Shown here one piece after another: positions 45,527 through 55,464 of a stretch of 64,000 nucleotides of DNA. The DNA lies in the NCBI RefSeq assembly GCF_009647605.1, contig NZ_WJIF01000001.1, forward strand, positions 583,801 to 647,800, given 5' to 3'. Below the pieces are notes generated by a model. The model did not search any database. It was not told the DNA's origin and worked only from the letters and a program-made list of their open reading frames with translations. The translations under genes were made by a program, and so were the position numbers. The first letter of the stretch is position 1; the number at the start of each line of letters is the position of its first letter. The stretch comes from Agromyces agglutinans (GTDB lineage Bacteria; Actinomycetota; Actinomycetes; Actinomycetales; Microbacteriaceae).

Positions 45527-47224
45527 TCAGCCCGTCGTGGCGCCTTCGGCGGCGGAACGCACGAGCTTGGAGTACTTCGCGAGGACGCCTCGGGTGTAGC
45601 GCGGGGGAAGCGGAGCCCAGCCTTCACGGCGGGCAGCCAGCTCGGCATCATCGACAAGTAGATCGATGGAACGAGCTGCGATATCGACCCGTATCAGATC
45701 ACCATCGCGCACGAATGCGATCGGACCTGCGTCGACCGCCTCGGGTGCCAGATGGCCGATGCACAGTCCGGTTGTGCCGCCTGAGAATCGACCGTCCGTC
45801 AAGAGTAGTACATCTTTTCCGAGCCCGGCGCCCTTGATCGCCGCCGTGATCGCGAGCATCTCGCGCATGCCCGGGCCGCCCTTCGGGCCCTCGTAACGGA
45901 TGACGACCACGTCGCCGTGGCCGATCTCGCCGTTCGTGAGCGCGTCCATCGCCGCGCGCTCGCGCTCGAACACGCGGGCGGGACCCTCGAACACGGCCGC
46001 GTCGAACCCGGCCGTCTTCACGACCGCGCCCTCTGGGGCCAGCGATCCGTGCAGGATCGTGAGGCCGCCCGTCTCGTGGATCGGGTCGTCGAGCGCGTGC
46101 AGCACCTCGCCGTCGAGCGGCGGGAGGTCGAGCTCGGCGAGGTTCTCGGCCATCGTCTTGCCCGTGACGGTGAGCACGTCGCCGTGCAGGAGGCCCGCGT
46201 CGAGCAGCGCCTTCATGAGCACGGGCACCCCGCCGCGACGGTCGACGTCGTTCATGACGTACTTGCCGAAGGGCTTCAGGTCGCCGATGTGCGGCACCTT
46301 CGAGCCGATGCGGTTGAAGTCGTCGAGGGTGAGTTCGACCTCGGCCTCGCGGGCGATCGCGAGCAGGTGCAGCACGATGTTCGTCGAGCCGCCGAGGGCC
46401 ATGCCGACGGCGATCGCGTTCTCGAACGCCTCCTTGGTGAGGATCTGCCGGGCCGTGATGCCCTGCTTCAGCAGGTTCACGACGGCTTCGCCCGAGCGGT
46501 GCGCGTAGTAGTCGCGGCGGCGGTCGGCCGAGGCCGGCGAGGCCGAGCCCGGCAGCGAGAGGCCGAGCGCCTCGGCGACCGAGGCCATGGTGTTCGCCGT
46601 GTACATGCCGCCGCAGGCGCCCTCGCCCGGGGCGAATGCGCACTCGATGCGCTTCGCGTCGGCCTCGCTCATCTTGCCGGCCTTGACCGCGCCGACCGCC
46701 TCGAACGAGTCGATGATCGTGATGTCCTTCTCGGTGCCGTCGGACAGGCGCACCCACCCGGGCGCGATCGAGCCCGCGTAGAGGAACACGCTCGCGAGGT
46801 CGAGGCGCGCGGCGGCCATGAGCATGCCCGGGATCGACTTGTCGCAGCCGGCGAGCAGCACCGAGCCGTCGAGGCGCTCGGCCTGCATGACGACCTCGAC
46901 CGAGTCGGCGATGACCTCGCGCGAGACGAGCGAGAAGTGCATGCCCTCGTGGCCCATGGAGATGCCGTCGGAGACGGAGACGGTGCCGAACTGCAGCGGG
47001 TAGCCGCCGCCGCCGTGCACGCCCTCCTTCGCGGCCTGCGCGAGGCGGCCGAGCGAGAGGTTGCAGGGGGTGATCTCGTTCCACGAGCTCGCGATGCCGA
47101 TCTGCGGCTTGTCCCAGTCGGCGTCGCCCATGCCGACGGCGCGGAGCATGCCCCGGCTGGTCATGGCTTCGATGCCGTCCGTGACGACGCGGCTACGCGG
47201 TTTGGGGTCGATCTGGGAGGACAT
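45527..47224 (-). CDS. ilvD: Dihydroxy-acid dehydratase
   Basis: The 565-residue Fe-S dehydratase shows cluster and substrate motifs [35 protein letters not shown] and [20 protein letters not shown], with the C-terminal [16 protein letters not shown]. It forms the 2-keto acids for Val, Ile and Leu. Codons in the C-terminal stretch (about 45630-45830) shift to many A/T third positions, unlike the rest. The start is nine bases after the otsAB stop, and ilvB follows after 44 bases. Confidence 0.97.
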   Translation of the reverse strand: MSSQIDPKPRSRVVTDGIEAMTSRGMLRAVGMGDADWDKPQIGIASSWNEITPCNLSLGRLAQAAKEGVHGGGGYPLQFGTVSVSDGISMGHEGMHFSLVSREVIADSVEVVMQAERLDGSVLLAGCDKSIPGMLMAAARLDLASVFLYAGSIAPGWVRLSDGTEKDITIIDSFEAVGAVKAGKMSEADAKRIECAFAPGEGACGGMYTANTMASVAEALGLSLPGSASPASADRRRDYYAHRSGEAVVNLLKQGITARQILTKEAFENAIAVGMALGGSTNIVLHLLAIAREAEVELTLDDFNRIGSKVPHIGDLKPFGKYVMNDVDRRGGVPVLMKALLDAGLLHGDVLTVTGKTMAENLAELDLPPLDGEVLHALDDPIHETGGLTILHGSLAPEGAVVKTAGFDAAVFEGPARVFERERAAMDALTNGEIGHGDVVVIRYEGPKGGPGMREMLAITAAIKGAGLGKDVLLLTDGRFSGGTTGLCIGHLAPEAVDAGPIAFVRDGDLIRVDIAARSIDLLVDDAELAARREGWAPLPPRYTRGVLAKYSKLVRSAAEGATTG

Positions 47225-47233
47225 GGAACGAGT

Positions 47234-49477
47234 CTATGTCCAGCCGGATGCCCCTCCGCGCGCCTGCTCGCGCTCCTCCGCGAGGCGGTCCAGGAGCTCG
47301 GCGACCTCCTCGGGACTGCGCACGCGGTGCGACGCCAGCGACTTGCCCTGGCCGACCTTGACGCCGACGTCGGAGCCCTCGAGCACGGCGAATGCGTCTT
47401 CATCGGTGACGTCGTCGCCGACGTAGAGCACTGCGCTCGCGCCCATGTGCTGGCGCAGGCGGTTCAGCGACTCGCCCTTGTCGCTCGAGCGCACCGCGAA
47501 CTCGAGCACCGACTTGCCGCTGCGCACCGTGATGCCGAGCAGTTCCGCCGAGACGCGGCGCCGGGCGTCCTGCTGCAGGGCGAGCCCGTCTGCGGCGTTC
47601 AGCCGCCGGGTGTGCAGCGCGAGCCCGGCGGGCTTGCGCTCGATCCAGGCGCCCTCGGAACCGGCGGCGACGGTGTCGACGATCTCGGCGAGCCGGTCGA
47701 GGTTGGCGAGCTCGGCCTCGCGCAGGTCGAGCTGGATCGGCCCGGTGTCGAGCTTCAGCTCGACGCCGTGGGATCCGCTGAGCATGGTGCCCGAGGGCGC
47801 CGCGGCGACCTGGCCGAGGCTGTCGAGCGCGCGACCCGAGACGATGGCGACCCTGGTGTCGTCGATGGCCGCGAGCCGCCGGATGGCGGCGAGCGCGCGC
47901 TCGGTCGCGCGCGCGTCTTCGGGGCGGTCGACGAGCGGCGCCAGCGTGCCGTCGAAGTCGAGGGCGACGAGCAGGCGCTCGGTGCCCGCGAGCGTGCGCA
48001 CCGCGGCGCTGAGCGTGTCGGGGATGCCGGCGGCGACCGCGCCGGACCCGGTGAGGGCCTTCAGGAACGTCGCCGACCAGTTCGCGACGTCGTTGTCGCG
48101 CACGCGCTTGCGCAGGGCCCGCATGCGGCGCGTACGCTCCTTCTTCGGCATCGCGACGGCCTCGACCATCGCGTCCTTCAGGCCCTCGATGTCGTGCGGG
48201 TTGACGAGCACCGCCTGGCGCAGCTCGTCGGAGGCGCCCGTGAACTCGCTCAGCACGAGCACGCCGTCGCCGTCGAACCGGCAGGCGACGTACTCCTTCG
48301 CGACGAGGTTCATGCCGTCGCGCAGGGCGGTCACGAGCATGACGTCGGCCGCGAGGTAGAGGGCGACCATCTCCTCGCGGGGATAGCCATGGTGCAGGTA
48401 GGCGATGGCCTGGTGGCCGAGGGTCGAGTGGTCGCCGTTGAGGCGCCCGACGGTCAGCTCGATCTCGTCGCGCAGTTGGCGGTACGTCTCGACGCGCTCG
48501 CGCGACGGGCTCGCGACCTGTACGAGCGTGGCGTCCTCGACGGAGATGCGGCCGTCGCGCAGCAGTTCGCCGAACGCCTTCAGGCGATGCCGGATGCCCT
48601 TGGTGTAGTCGAGCCGGTCGACGCCCAGCATGATCGTGCGGGGGTTTCCGAGCTCCTCGCGGATCTGCCGGGCGCGCTCCTGCACCTCGGGGCGCCGCGC
48701 GAGCTCCTCGAATCCGGCCGCGTCGATCGAGATCGGGAAGTGCCGGGCCACGACGTGGCGCACGCCGCCGTCTTCGTCGGGCACCTCGATGACCGAGCCG
48801 CGGGTCGTGTAGCCGTGCAGGCGCCGCACCGCACGCGTGAAATTGCCGGCGTCGGCCGCGCGCTGGAACCCGATGACGTCGGCGCCGAGCAGGCCCTGGA
48901 TGACCTGGCTGCGCCAGGGCAGCTGGGAGTAGATCCCGTAGGCGGGGAACGGGATGTGGTTGAAGAAGCCGATGACGAGGTCGGGCCGGCTCTCGCGCAG
49001 CATCTTCGGCACGAGCTGCAACTGGTAGTCCTGCACCCAGACCACGGCCCCCTCGGCGGCGGCGCGGGCCGCGGCCTCCGCGAAGCGCCGGTTGACGCGC
49101 ACGTATGCCTCCCACCATTCGCGGTGGAAGGACGGCGGCGCGATCACGTCGTGGTAGAGCGGCCAGAGGGTGTCGTTCGAGAAGCCCTCGTAGTAGTCCT
49201 CGATCTCGGCGGCCGAGAGGGGCACGGGGATGATCGAGATGCCGTCGCGCTCGAACGGGTCGAATTCGCGATCGGCGACGCCCGCCCAGCCGACCCATGC
49301 CCCGTCGGCGGCCCGCATGATCGGCTCGAGGGCCGTCACGAGCCCGCCGGGCGAGCTGCGCCACTCGGTCGAGCCGTCCTCGGCTTCGCGGTAGTCGACC
49401 GGCAGCCGGTTCGAGACCACGACCATGTCGTAGGCCTGGTCGACGTACAGGTCGTCTGGTTCGGGGGTGTTCGTCAT
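47234..49477 (-). CDS. otsA-otsB: Bifunctional trehalose-6-phosphate synthase/phosphatase
   Basis: The 747-residue fusion has a GT20 synthase (residues about 18-485) with VVSNRLPV, IPVPLSAAEI, VWVQDYQLQLVP and FFNHIPFPAYGIYSQLPWR, and substrate binding in GVDRLDYTKGIRHRLKAF and LRDGMNLVAKEYVA. A HAD-type phosphatase begins near residue 500, with nucleophile D507 in LDFDGTLAP and GDDVTDEDAFAVL. One chain thus converts UDP-glucose and glucose-6-P to trehalose. Fusions of this order occur in actinobacteria and yeasts. It precedes ilvD by nine bases, so trehalose and branched-chain genes share transcription. Confidence 0.95.
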   Translation of the reverse strand: MTNTPEPDDLYVDQAYDMVVVSNRLPVDYREAEDGSTEWRSSPGGLVTALEPIMRAADGAWVGWAGVADREFDPFERDGISIIPVPLSAAEIEDYYEGFSNDTLWPLYHDVIAPPSFHREWWEAYVRVNRRFAEAAARAAAEGAVVWVQDYQLQLVPKMLRESRPDLVIGFFNHIPFPAYGIYSQLPWRSQVIQGLLGADVIGFQRAADAGNFTRAVRRLHGYTTRGSVIEVPDEDGGVRHVVARHFPISIDAAGFEELARRPEVQERARQIREELGNPRTIMLGVDRLDYTKGIRHRLKAFGELLRDGRISVEDATLVQVASPSRERVETYRQLRDEIELTVGRLNGDHSTLGHQAIAYLHHGYPREEMVALYLAADVMLVTALRDGMNLVAKEYVACRFDGDGVLVLSEFTGASDELRQAVLVNPHDIEGLKDAMVEAVAMPKKERTRRMRALRKRVRDNDVANWSATFLKALTGSGAVAAGIPDTLSAAVRTLAGTERLLVALDFDGTLAPLVDRPEDARATERALAAIRRLAAIDDTRVAIVSGRALDSLGQVAAAPSGTMLSGSHGVELKLDTGPIQLDLREAELANLDRLAEIVDTVAAGSEGAWIERKPAGLALHTRRLNAADGLALQQDARRRVSAELLGITVRSGKSVLEFAVRSSDKGESLNRLRQHMGASAVLYVGDDVTDEDAFAVLEGSDVGVKVGQGKSLASHRVRSPEEVAELLDRLAEEREQARGGASGWT

Positions 49478-49566
49478 CGCGGCGTCTGCCTCCTCGCGCT
49501 CTCCTCAGGCTAACAGCCGGGCTCTCGGCGCCGCCGACGGGCGACGCCGCAAGGACGCCTGGGGTA

Positions 49567-51564
49567 TCATCCGAGCGCTGCCGCGACGAGCCCGGTCGAG
49601 CGGATGCCCCGGCGCCTCGCGACCACCGCGGCGGTGAGCAGTACGCCGCCCAGGCCGAACAGGGCGAGCACGCCCGCGGCCGACGCCACGACCCCGCCCG
49701 CCGCGCCCGAGATGATGGCCTGCATGCCCTGCACCGCCCACGTCAACGGGAGGAACGGGCTCAGCACCTGGAACGGCCCGCTCAGCACCTCGACGGGGTA
49801 GAGGCCGCCGGTCGCGGCCAGTTGCAGCGCCACGAGGACGAGCGAGACGAGCAGGCCCGCGCGGCCGAGCCAGGTCGTGAGGAACGCGTGGATCGCGGTG
49901 AACACGAGCGCGAGCAGGGCGGCGAACGCGAGCGTCTGCGGCAGCAGCGTCCACGACACCTCGAGCGCGGTGTGCAGCAGCGCGACGACGGCGACCGCCT
50001 GCGCGAGGCCGACGAGCGCGGCGCGCGCGAGCGCGCGCCACACGAGTCCGCCCGTCGACGCCGTGCTGCGCAGCGCGTCGCGTGAGATCGGCCGGAAGAC
50101 GAGGAACAGCGCGAGCGCGCCGATCCACAGCCCGATCGGCACGAAGAGCATGCCGATGACGCCGCCCGTGGAGCCGATCTCGTGGTCGCGCGCGGTGTCG
50201 ACGACGACCGGCTCGGCGACGACGTCGGCCGTGCGCTCGGCGTCGATGCCGGTGAGGGCGGAAGCGCCCTCGGCGCCCTGCGCGATTCCGTCGGCGAGTT
50301 CCGTCGTGCCGCTCGCGAGCTGCGTCGCACCGGCTGCCGCCTCCGACGCCCCCGACGAGAGCTGGCCGAGCCCCGTGGCGAGCTCGTCGACGCCGCCCGC
50401 GAGCTGGTCGGCGCCCGTGGCGAGGCCGCTCGCGCCGTCGCGGATCGCGGGCGAGCCGGCGGAGACCTGGGCGGCTCCGGACGCGAGCGTCGACAGGCCG
50501 GCCTGCAGCTCGTCGATCGCACCCCGCGATTCGGCCGCGAGCTGCTGTCCGCCCGTGGAGAGGCCCTGCAGCTGGCTGCGCACGCCGGTGACGGTCGCGG
50601 CCGCCTCCGCGATCTCGGGGAACTCCTCGACGAGCTCGGGGTTCGCGGCGACGAAGTCGTTGAGCTGGTCCGACGCGGGGCCGAGGTAGGTGTCGACCTG
50701 CGCGACGCCCGTGGCGATGCCGCCCGTGTAGGCGTCCCACTGGTCGGAGATCGCGTCGAGTCCCTGCGCCCCCGAGCTCGTCTGCCCGAGTCCGCCGGCG
50801 ATGCCGTCGACGCCCTGCGTGTAGGCGGTCACCCCGTCGGCGAACTGCCCGACCCCTCCGGCGTACGCGGATGCGCCGGCCGCGGCATCCGTCGCTCCCG
50901 TCGCCGCCTGCGCGACACCGTCGGCGAGCCGGCCGACGCCGCCCGCGAGCGCGCCCGCTCCGCTGGAGAGCTCGGTCGCGCCGTCGGCGGCGTCGCCGAG
51001 CGAACCGCCCAGGGTCGCGAGGTTCGCGTAGAAGCCCTCGAGGTACTGCGCCGTGATCTCCTGCCCGAAGGCTGCGCTCATCGCGGTGCCGACCGACTGC
51101 GCGACGGCACCGGCGAGGTAGCCGTGGGCGTCGTCGGTGCGGATGGTGAGGCCGGCCTTCGTGGGGTCCGATCCCGACATCGACGTGATCGACGACGAGA
51201 AGTCCGAGGGGATGGTGAGCACGGCGTAGGCGTCGCCCGCCGCGAGCCGCGCCGCGGCATCCTCGTCGTTGGTGATCGTCCAGTCGAAGCCGGTCACGCC
51301 GTCGCCCGTGAGCTCGGTGACGAGCAGCCGGCCCGCGAGCACCGCCTGCTCCTCGCCGTCGGGCGTGGTGGTGGTGACCATCTCGTCGTCGTTGACGACG
51401 ACGGCCGGGATCGTCTCGAGCCGGTCGGCGGCGCCGCCGAGGGCGCCCGACACGAGCCCCGCGACGGCCAGCGGCACGACGACGACGGTGGCGAGCAGCG
51501 CGCCGAAGCGCAGCCGCCGCTGCTTGGGGGTGCTGCCGAACAGCGCCTGGAGCCTGGAGCTCAT
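49567..51564 (-). CDS. YhgE/Pip-family export protein
   Basis: The 665-residue membrane protein has one N-terminal helix (FGALLATVVVVPLAVAGLVS), a long extracellular Gly/Ala-rich region with a repeated hydrophobic pattern (LAGGVGRLADGVAQAATGAT, LATGADQLAGGVDELATGLG and similar), and five C-terminal helices. This is the YhgE/Pip layout, an ABC-2-type permease relative linked to export of lipids or toxins. The repeats form heptad-like helical rods. It overlaps the MMPL gene by four bases, so they are partners. Confidence 0.85.
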   Translation of the reverse strand: MSSRLQALFGSTPKQRRLRFGALLATVVVVPLAVAGLVSGALGGAADRLETIPAVVVNDDEMVTTTTPDGEEQAVLAGRLLVTELTGDGVTGFDWTITNDEDAAARLAAGDAYAVLTIPSDFSSSITSMSGSDPTKAGLTIRTDDAHGYLAGAVAQSVGTAMSAAFGQEITAQYLEGFYANLATLGGSLGDAADGATELSSGAGALAGGVGRLADGVAQAATGATDAAAGASAYAGGVGQFADGVTAYTQGVDGIAGGLGQTSSGAQGLDAISDQWDAYTGGIATGVAQVDTYLGPASDQLNDFVAANPELVEEFPEIAEAAATVTGVRSQLQGLSTGGQQLAAESRGAIDELQAGLSTLASGAAQVSAGSPAIRDGASGLATGADQLAGGVDELATGLGQLSSGASEAAAGATQLASGTTELADGIAQGAEGASALTGIDAERTADVVAEPVVVDTARDHEIGSTGGVIGMLFVPIGLWIGALALFLVFRPISRDALRSTASTGGLVWRALARAALVGLAQAVAVVALLHTALEVSWTLLPQTLAFAALLALVFTAIHAFLTTWLGRAGLLVSLVLVALQLAATGGLYPVEVLSGPFQVLSPFLPLTWAVQGMQAIISGAAGGVVASAAGVLALFGLGGVLLTAAVVARRRGIRSTGLVAAALG

Positions 51565-54458
51565 CGGGTGGCCTCCTCGAGGACGCGGGTCTGGATGGTT
51601 CGGATGCCGCGGCCGGCGTACGGGCTCGCGTCGTGGCCGGCCGCCACGCCGGCGACGACCGTCGTCGTCGCGGGCACGAGCCGGGCCGCGGACCGCCAGA
51701 ATCCGGCGGACTCGGCGCCGGTCTCGTCGTCGAGGTCGATCACGACCGCCGCGGGGCGCTCGGCGAGCGCGCCGGCGAGCGCCACGAGCGCCCGGTCGAC
51801 GGCGCCGAGCGCGGCGATCGGGGTGTCGCGTTCGATGGCGGATGCCTCGCCGGCAGCGCCGGCCGATGCCGCCGCGAGGCGGTCGGTCCAGTCGTCGACG
51901 ACGCTGCGGCGCGGCGTGAGCCGGTACCAGGGGCGCGTCGCGTCGGCACGCGAGGCGATCGCCTCCCCCACCGTGCGGGGCGCCGCCGCGTCGGAACCGG
52001 CGTCGAGCTCGGCGATCGCCACCGAGCGGCGGACGCTGCCCGCCGCGGTCGGCAGCGGTTCGTCGAGCACGGCGAGCCGGCCTGAGACCGGGTCGAGCCG
52101 GCCGGCGAGGGTCGCGAGCACGACCCGGCGGTCGACGGGGTCGCCCTCCACGAGGAGGAGGCCTCCTGCGGGCACTTCCGCGTCGAGCGGGCCGATCGGC
52201 CGATCGGGCAGGCCGAACACGACGCCGTCGGCGCGCACCGCGGCCGGCTGCGACCTGGCCCACTCGGCCTGGTCGAGGTGGGCGCGAAGGCCCACCCCCT
52301 CGATGTCGACGTCGGGCAGCACGCGGGCGAGCCACCTCGGCAGCCACCACGCGCCGTGGCCGGCGAGGGCCATCGCGGCGGGCACCAGCGTCATCCGCAC
52401 GAGGAAGGCGTCGAACGCGACGCCGATCGCGAGCGCGAACGCGATGCCCTTGATCACGCCGGAGCCCTCGGGCACGAACGCGAAGAAGACGAAGAACATG
52501 ATGAGCGCGGCCGCCGTGACCACTCGCGCGGCGTGCTGGAACCCGTGCACGACGGCTTCGCGCGGCCGACCCTCACCGCCGTGCTGCCGGCTGCGCACGT
52601 ACTCCTCCCGCATGCCCGACACGAGGAACACCTCGTAGTCCATCGCGAGGCCGAAGAGCACGGCCATCAGCAGGATCGGGAGGAAGCTCAGGATCGGCCC
52701 CGGCTCGATGTGCAGGAGCTCGGCGCCCCAACCCCACTGGAACACGGCGACGGTCGCGCCGATGGCGCCGAACGCCGACAACAGGAAGCCGAGCGCCGCC
52801 TTCACCGGGACGAACACCGACCGGAACACGATCAGCAGCAGCACGATCGACAGGCCGACGACGATGAGCGCGAACGGCAGCAGCGCGTCGTCGAGGCGCT
52901 GCGAGATGTCGATCGCGACGGCGGTGTACCCCGTGACCGCGATCGGCGTGCCGAGGTCGGCCCGGATCGACGGCTCGAGGTCGCGGATGTCCTGCACGAC
53001 CTGCTTCGTCGCTGGGTCGTCGGGGGCACTGTCGGGCACGACCTGGATGATCGCCGTGTCGGCGGTCTCGTTGGGCAGCCCCTGGCCGACGTAGGCGACC
53101 CCGTCGACCTCGTCCAGCCGGTCGGCGATCGCGTCGAGGTCGCCGAAGATGTCGGTCGTCTGCGTGATGTCGACCGTCACGATGAGCGGGCCGTTGTACC
53201 CGGGGCCGAACCCGGCCTCGATCATCTCGTACGCCTCGCGCTGGCTGGAGCCGGCCTCGCCGCTGCCGGCCGGCAGGTTCAGGTCGAGGCTCGCGGCCGG
53301 GATCGCGGCGGTACCGAGGAGGCCGACGACCAGGACGACGAACACGACCGGCGCCTTCAGCACGGTCTGCACCCATCGGCGGCCCATCGTCGGCTTGCCG
53401 CCGTCGTCGGCCGCGAGCGCGCGGCGCGCGGTGCGGCCGCCGGCCTTCGGCGCGAGGCGCCGGCCGAGCAGGCCCATGAGCGCGGGCAGCAGGGTGAGCG
53501 CGCCCGCCACGGCGATGAACACCGCGAACGCGGCGGCGACGCCCATGACGCTCAGGAACGGGATGCCGACCACGAGCAGGCCGAGCAGCGCGATGATGAC
53601 CGTGAGCCCGGCGAACACGACCGCGCCGCCCGCGGTCGCGACGGCCTCGGCCGCGCTCTCCTCCGGGTCCTGGCCGCGCGCGAGCTGCGTGCGATGCCGC
53701 GAGAGGATGAACAGCGCGTAGTCGATGCCGACCGCGAGGCCGATCATGACGGCGAGCATGGGCGCCGTGCTCGAGACCGTCGCGAAGGCGGCGACGAGCG
53801 AGATGCCGCCGAAGGCGGCGCCGACGCCCACGAGCGCCGTCACCAGCGGCATCCCGGCCGACAGCAGCGACCCGAAGGTGATGACGAGCACGACACCGGC
53901 GAACGCCACGCCGAGCAGCTCGGTGACCGTGAGCCCGAAGGTCGTCTCCTGGAAGACCTCGCCCCCGAAGGCGACGCTCAGGCCCGCGTCCTCGCCGATC
54001 GCGCCGGTGTCGGTGACCGCGTCGAGCGAGGCCGGCGTGACGTCCGTCGACTGCCCCTCGAACGTGACCTGGATGTACGCCGTGCGCTCGTCGTCGGAGA
54101 CCTGGTCGCCCGCGTACTCGTCGAACGGGCCGAGCACGCTCGCGACCCCGTCGACCTGCTCGAGGTCGGCCTCCATCGCCTCGATGGCGGCGCGGTTCGA
54201 GGCATCCTCGACCGAATCGCCCTCGGGCGCCTCGAGCACCGCCTTGGCCGACGCGCCCGCGGTCTGCGGGAAGACGGCGGCGAGCTGGTCGATCGCCTCC
54301 TGCGACTCGGTGCCGGGGATCGAGTACGACTCCTGCAGCTGGCCGCCGACGCCCAGCCCGAGCCCGAGCAGGGCGCCGAGGGCGAGCACCCAGGCGGCGA
54401 TGACGACCCACGCCCGTCGGTAGGCGAATCGTCCGATGCGGTGGAGCAGCAGTGCCAC
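51561..54458 (-). CDS. MMPL-family exporter with fused degenerate ABC-ATPase-like domain
   Basis: The 965-residue protein has two MMPL repeats (helices about 17-37, 185-340 and 365-385, 540-700), including the proton-relay pattern GLAVGIDYALFILSRHR and FGLAMDYEVFLVSGMREEY. Extending beyond usual MMPL length, residues about 735-960 resemble an ABC nucleotide-binding domain: LDAEVPAGGLLLVEGDP where a P-loop should be (from E771), LATLAGRLDPVSGRLAVLDE, and a Walker B-like AAVVIDLDDETGAE. The P-loop lysine is absent. In related loci an ABC ATPase lies between MMPL and YhgE/Pip genes; here it appears fused and degraded. The regulator is the adjacent TetR. Confidence 0.85.
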   Translation of the reverse strand: MALLLHRIGRFAYRRAWVVIAAWVLALGALLGLGLGVGGQLQESYSIPGTESQEAIDQLAAVFPQTAGASAKAVLEAPEGDSVEDASNRAAIEAMEADLEQVDGVASVLGPFDEYAGDQVSDDERTAYIQVTFEGQSTDVTPASLDAVTDTGAIGEDAGLSVAFGGEVFQETTFGLTVTELLGVAFAGVVLVITFGSLLSAGMPLVTALVGVGAAFGGISLVAAFATVSSTAPMLAVMIGLAVGIDYALFILSRHRTQLARGQDPEESAAEAVATAGGAVVFAGLTVIIALLGLLVVGIPFLSVMGVAAAFAVFIAVAGALTLLPALMGLLGRRLAPKAGGRTARRALAADDGGKPTMGRRWVQTVLKAPVVFVVLVVGLLGTAAIPAASLDLNLPAGSGEAGSSQREAYEMIEAGFGPGYNGPLIVTVDITQTTDIFGDLDAIADRLDEVDGVAYVGQGLPNETADTAIIQVVPDSAPDDPATKQVVQDIRDLEPSIRADLGTPIAVTGYTAVAIDISQRLDDALLPFALIVVGLSIVLLLIVFRSVFVPVKAALGFLLSAFGAIGATVAVFQWGWGAELLHIEPGPILSFLPILLMAVLFGLAMDYEVFLVSGMREEYVRSRQHGGEGRPREAVVHGFQHAARVVTAAALIMFFVFFAFVPEGSGVIKGIAFALAIGVAFDAFLVRMTLVPAAMALAGHGAWWLPRWLARVLPDVDIEGVGLRAHLDQAEWARSQPAAVRADGVVFGLPDRPIGPLDAEVPAGGLLLVEGDPVDRRVVLATLAGRLDPVSGRLAVLDEPLPTAAGSVRRSVAIAELDAGSDAAAPRTVGEAIASRADATRPWYRLTPRRSVVDDWTDRLAAASAGAAGEASAIERDTPIAALGAVDRALVALAGALAERPAAVVIDLDDETGAESAGFWRSAARLVPATTTVVAGVAAGHDASPYAGRGIRTIQTRVLEEATR

Positions 54459-54468
54459 GGGGTCTCTC

Positions 54469-55080
54469 TCAGTCGTGGTCGGTCGTGGTGGCGTCGTGAC
54501 GGCCTCGCCGCACGAGCAGTTCTGCGAGGACGCCGCGCAGGGCCGTGCGCAGCTCGTCGTCGGCCGGCAGGGTCTCGGCGTCGGCGAAGGTGCGGCCTGC
54601 GGTCAACAGGAAGGCCGCACCGCCGAGGGCGATCCCGAAGCGCACCTGGTCGGCGACCGACTCCCGCTCGCGACCGATCGCGTTCGCGAGCCGTCGCACC
54701 GCAGCGTTCGCTCGCGCGATGATCGGCAGCTCGGCGAGGCTCTGCCCCTGGATGAGGAAGACGTGCACCGCCTCGCGGTGCTCGAGGAGCAGGTCGACGA
54801 CGCGGTCGACGAGCACGCGCCGGCGTCCGCTGCCGCGAGCGGCGAGGAAGTCGTCGAGGATGCCCTCGAACGCCGCGACCGCGGGCTCGATGGCGGCTTC
54901 GAGCAGCGCGTCCTTCGACGCGTAGTGGTACAGCACGCTCGACTTCGCGTAGCCGGCGTGGTCGGCGATCGACTGCAGGGAGGTCGCCGCGAACCCGACG
55001 CTCGCGAACTGTTCGAGCGCGGCCTGCTTCAACTCGTCGGCGGCGCGCACGCGTGACGCGGGAGGGATCACGGAGGGCAT
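54469..55080 (-). CDS. TetR-family regulator of the MMPL cassette
   Basis: The 203-residue repressor has a TetR HTH (residues about 28-50: SLQSIADHAGYAKSSVLYHY) and a helical effector domain. It is the first gene of the TetR-MMPL-YhgE unit, 10 bases ahead of the MMPL gene. Two palindromes immediately upstream form its likely operator, giving autoregulation of the whole cassette, possibly with effect on the divergent small gene at 55177. Confidence 0.9.
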   Translation of the reverse strand: MPSVIPPASRVRAADELKQAALEQFASVGFAATSLQSIADHAGYAKSSVLYHYASKDALLEAAIEPAVAAFEGILDDFLAARGSGRRRVLVDRVVDLLLEHREAVHVFLIQGQSLAELPIIARANAAVRRLANAIGRERESVADQVRFGIALGGAAFLLTAGRTFADAETLPADDELRTALRGVLAELLVRRGRHDATTTDHD

Positions 55081-55093
55081 GCTTCGACGCTAG

Positions 55094-55126
55094 TGACCGA
55101 TCGGTCAGTCCCTGTCCGATCGGTCA
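55094..55126. promoter_or_regulatory. Tandem TetR operators
   Basis: The perfect palindrome TGACCGATCGGTCA (55094-55107) is followed by TGTCCGATCGGTCA (55113-55126) with one mismatch, centres 19 bases apart. They lie 14 bases upstream of the TetR start. GACCGATCGGTC-like sites are typical TetR-family targets. Confidence 0.85.
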
Positions 55127-55176
55127 GATTCACGGATGACTCCCAGCGCGCCCGGGCGAACGGGTAGCGTGGCGGC

Positions 55177-55365
55177 ATGCGCAAGTACCTGTTCTCGGGG
55201 GCCGTGGTCAGTGCGATCTTCAGCGGAATCGGCGTCGTCCGAGCCACGGCGGCCGGTCCGCGCGACTGGCGTCTGCTGCTGATGTGGATCTCCTGGGCCG
55301 CGAGCCTCGCCATCGCGATCGGCACCGTGGCCGAAGACGCGAAGGACGGCGAACTGGGGTCCTGA
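55177..55365 (+). CDS. Small hypothetical membrane protein
   Basis: The 62-residue protein begins MRKYLFSGAVVSAIFSGIGV and contains a second helix (LLLMWISWAASLAIAIGTVA), with an acidic tail. Codon pattern and two plausible helices support it. It is divergent from the TetR gene, with the operators between the two, so it may share regulation. No family is recognised. Confidence 0.6.
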   Translation: MRKYLFSGAVVSAIFSGIGVVRATAAGPRDWRLLLMWISWAASLAIAIGTVAEDAKDGELGS

Positions 55366-55464
55366 CCCGACGGCGTGTCAGTTGGCGCGACCCCGCGCGC
55401 GTGCACGAGACTTGGCGGACCGGGCACCCTGCCGCCCGCGCCGTACCTCCGAAAGGAGCCACCG

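Noticed and set aside
45917..49513. Plus-strand open frame of about 1198 codons
   Set aside because: It is antisense to otsAB and ilvD, whose motifs are complete. The translation is compositionally Arg/Asp/Gly/Val/His-rich with no motif. High GC3 produces such shadows.
49800..51100. Periodic Gly/Ala-rich sequence considered as a tandem DNA repeat
   Set aside because: The periodicity is at protein level (YhgE/Pip heptad-like repeats); DNA copies are diverged.
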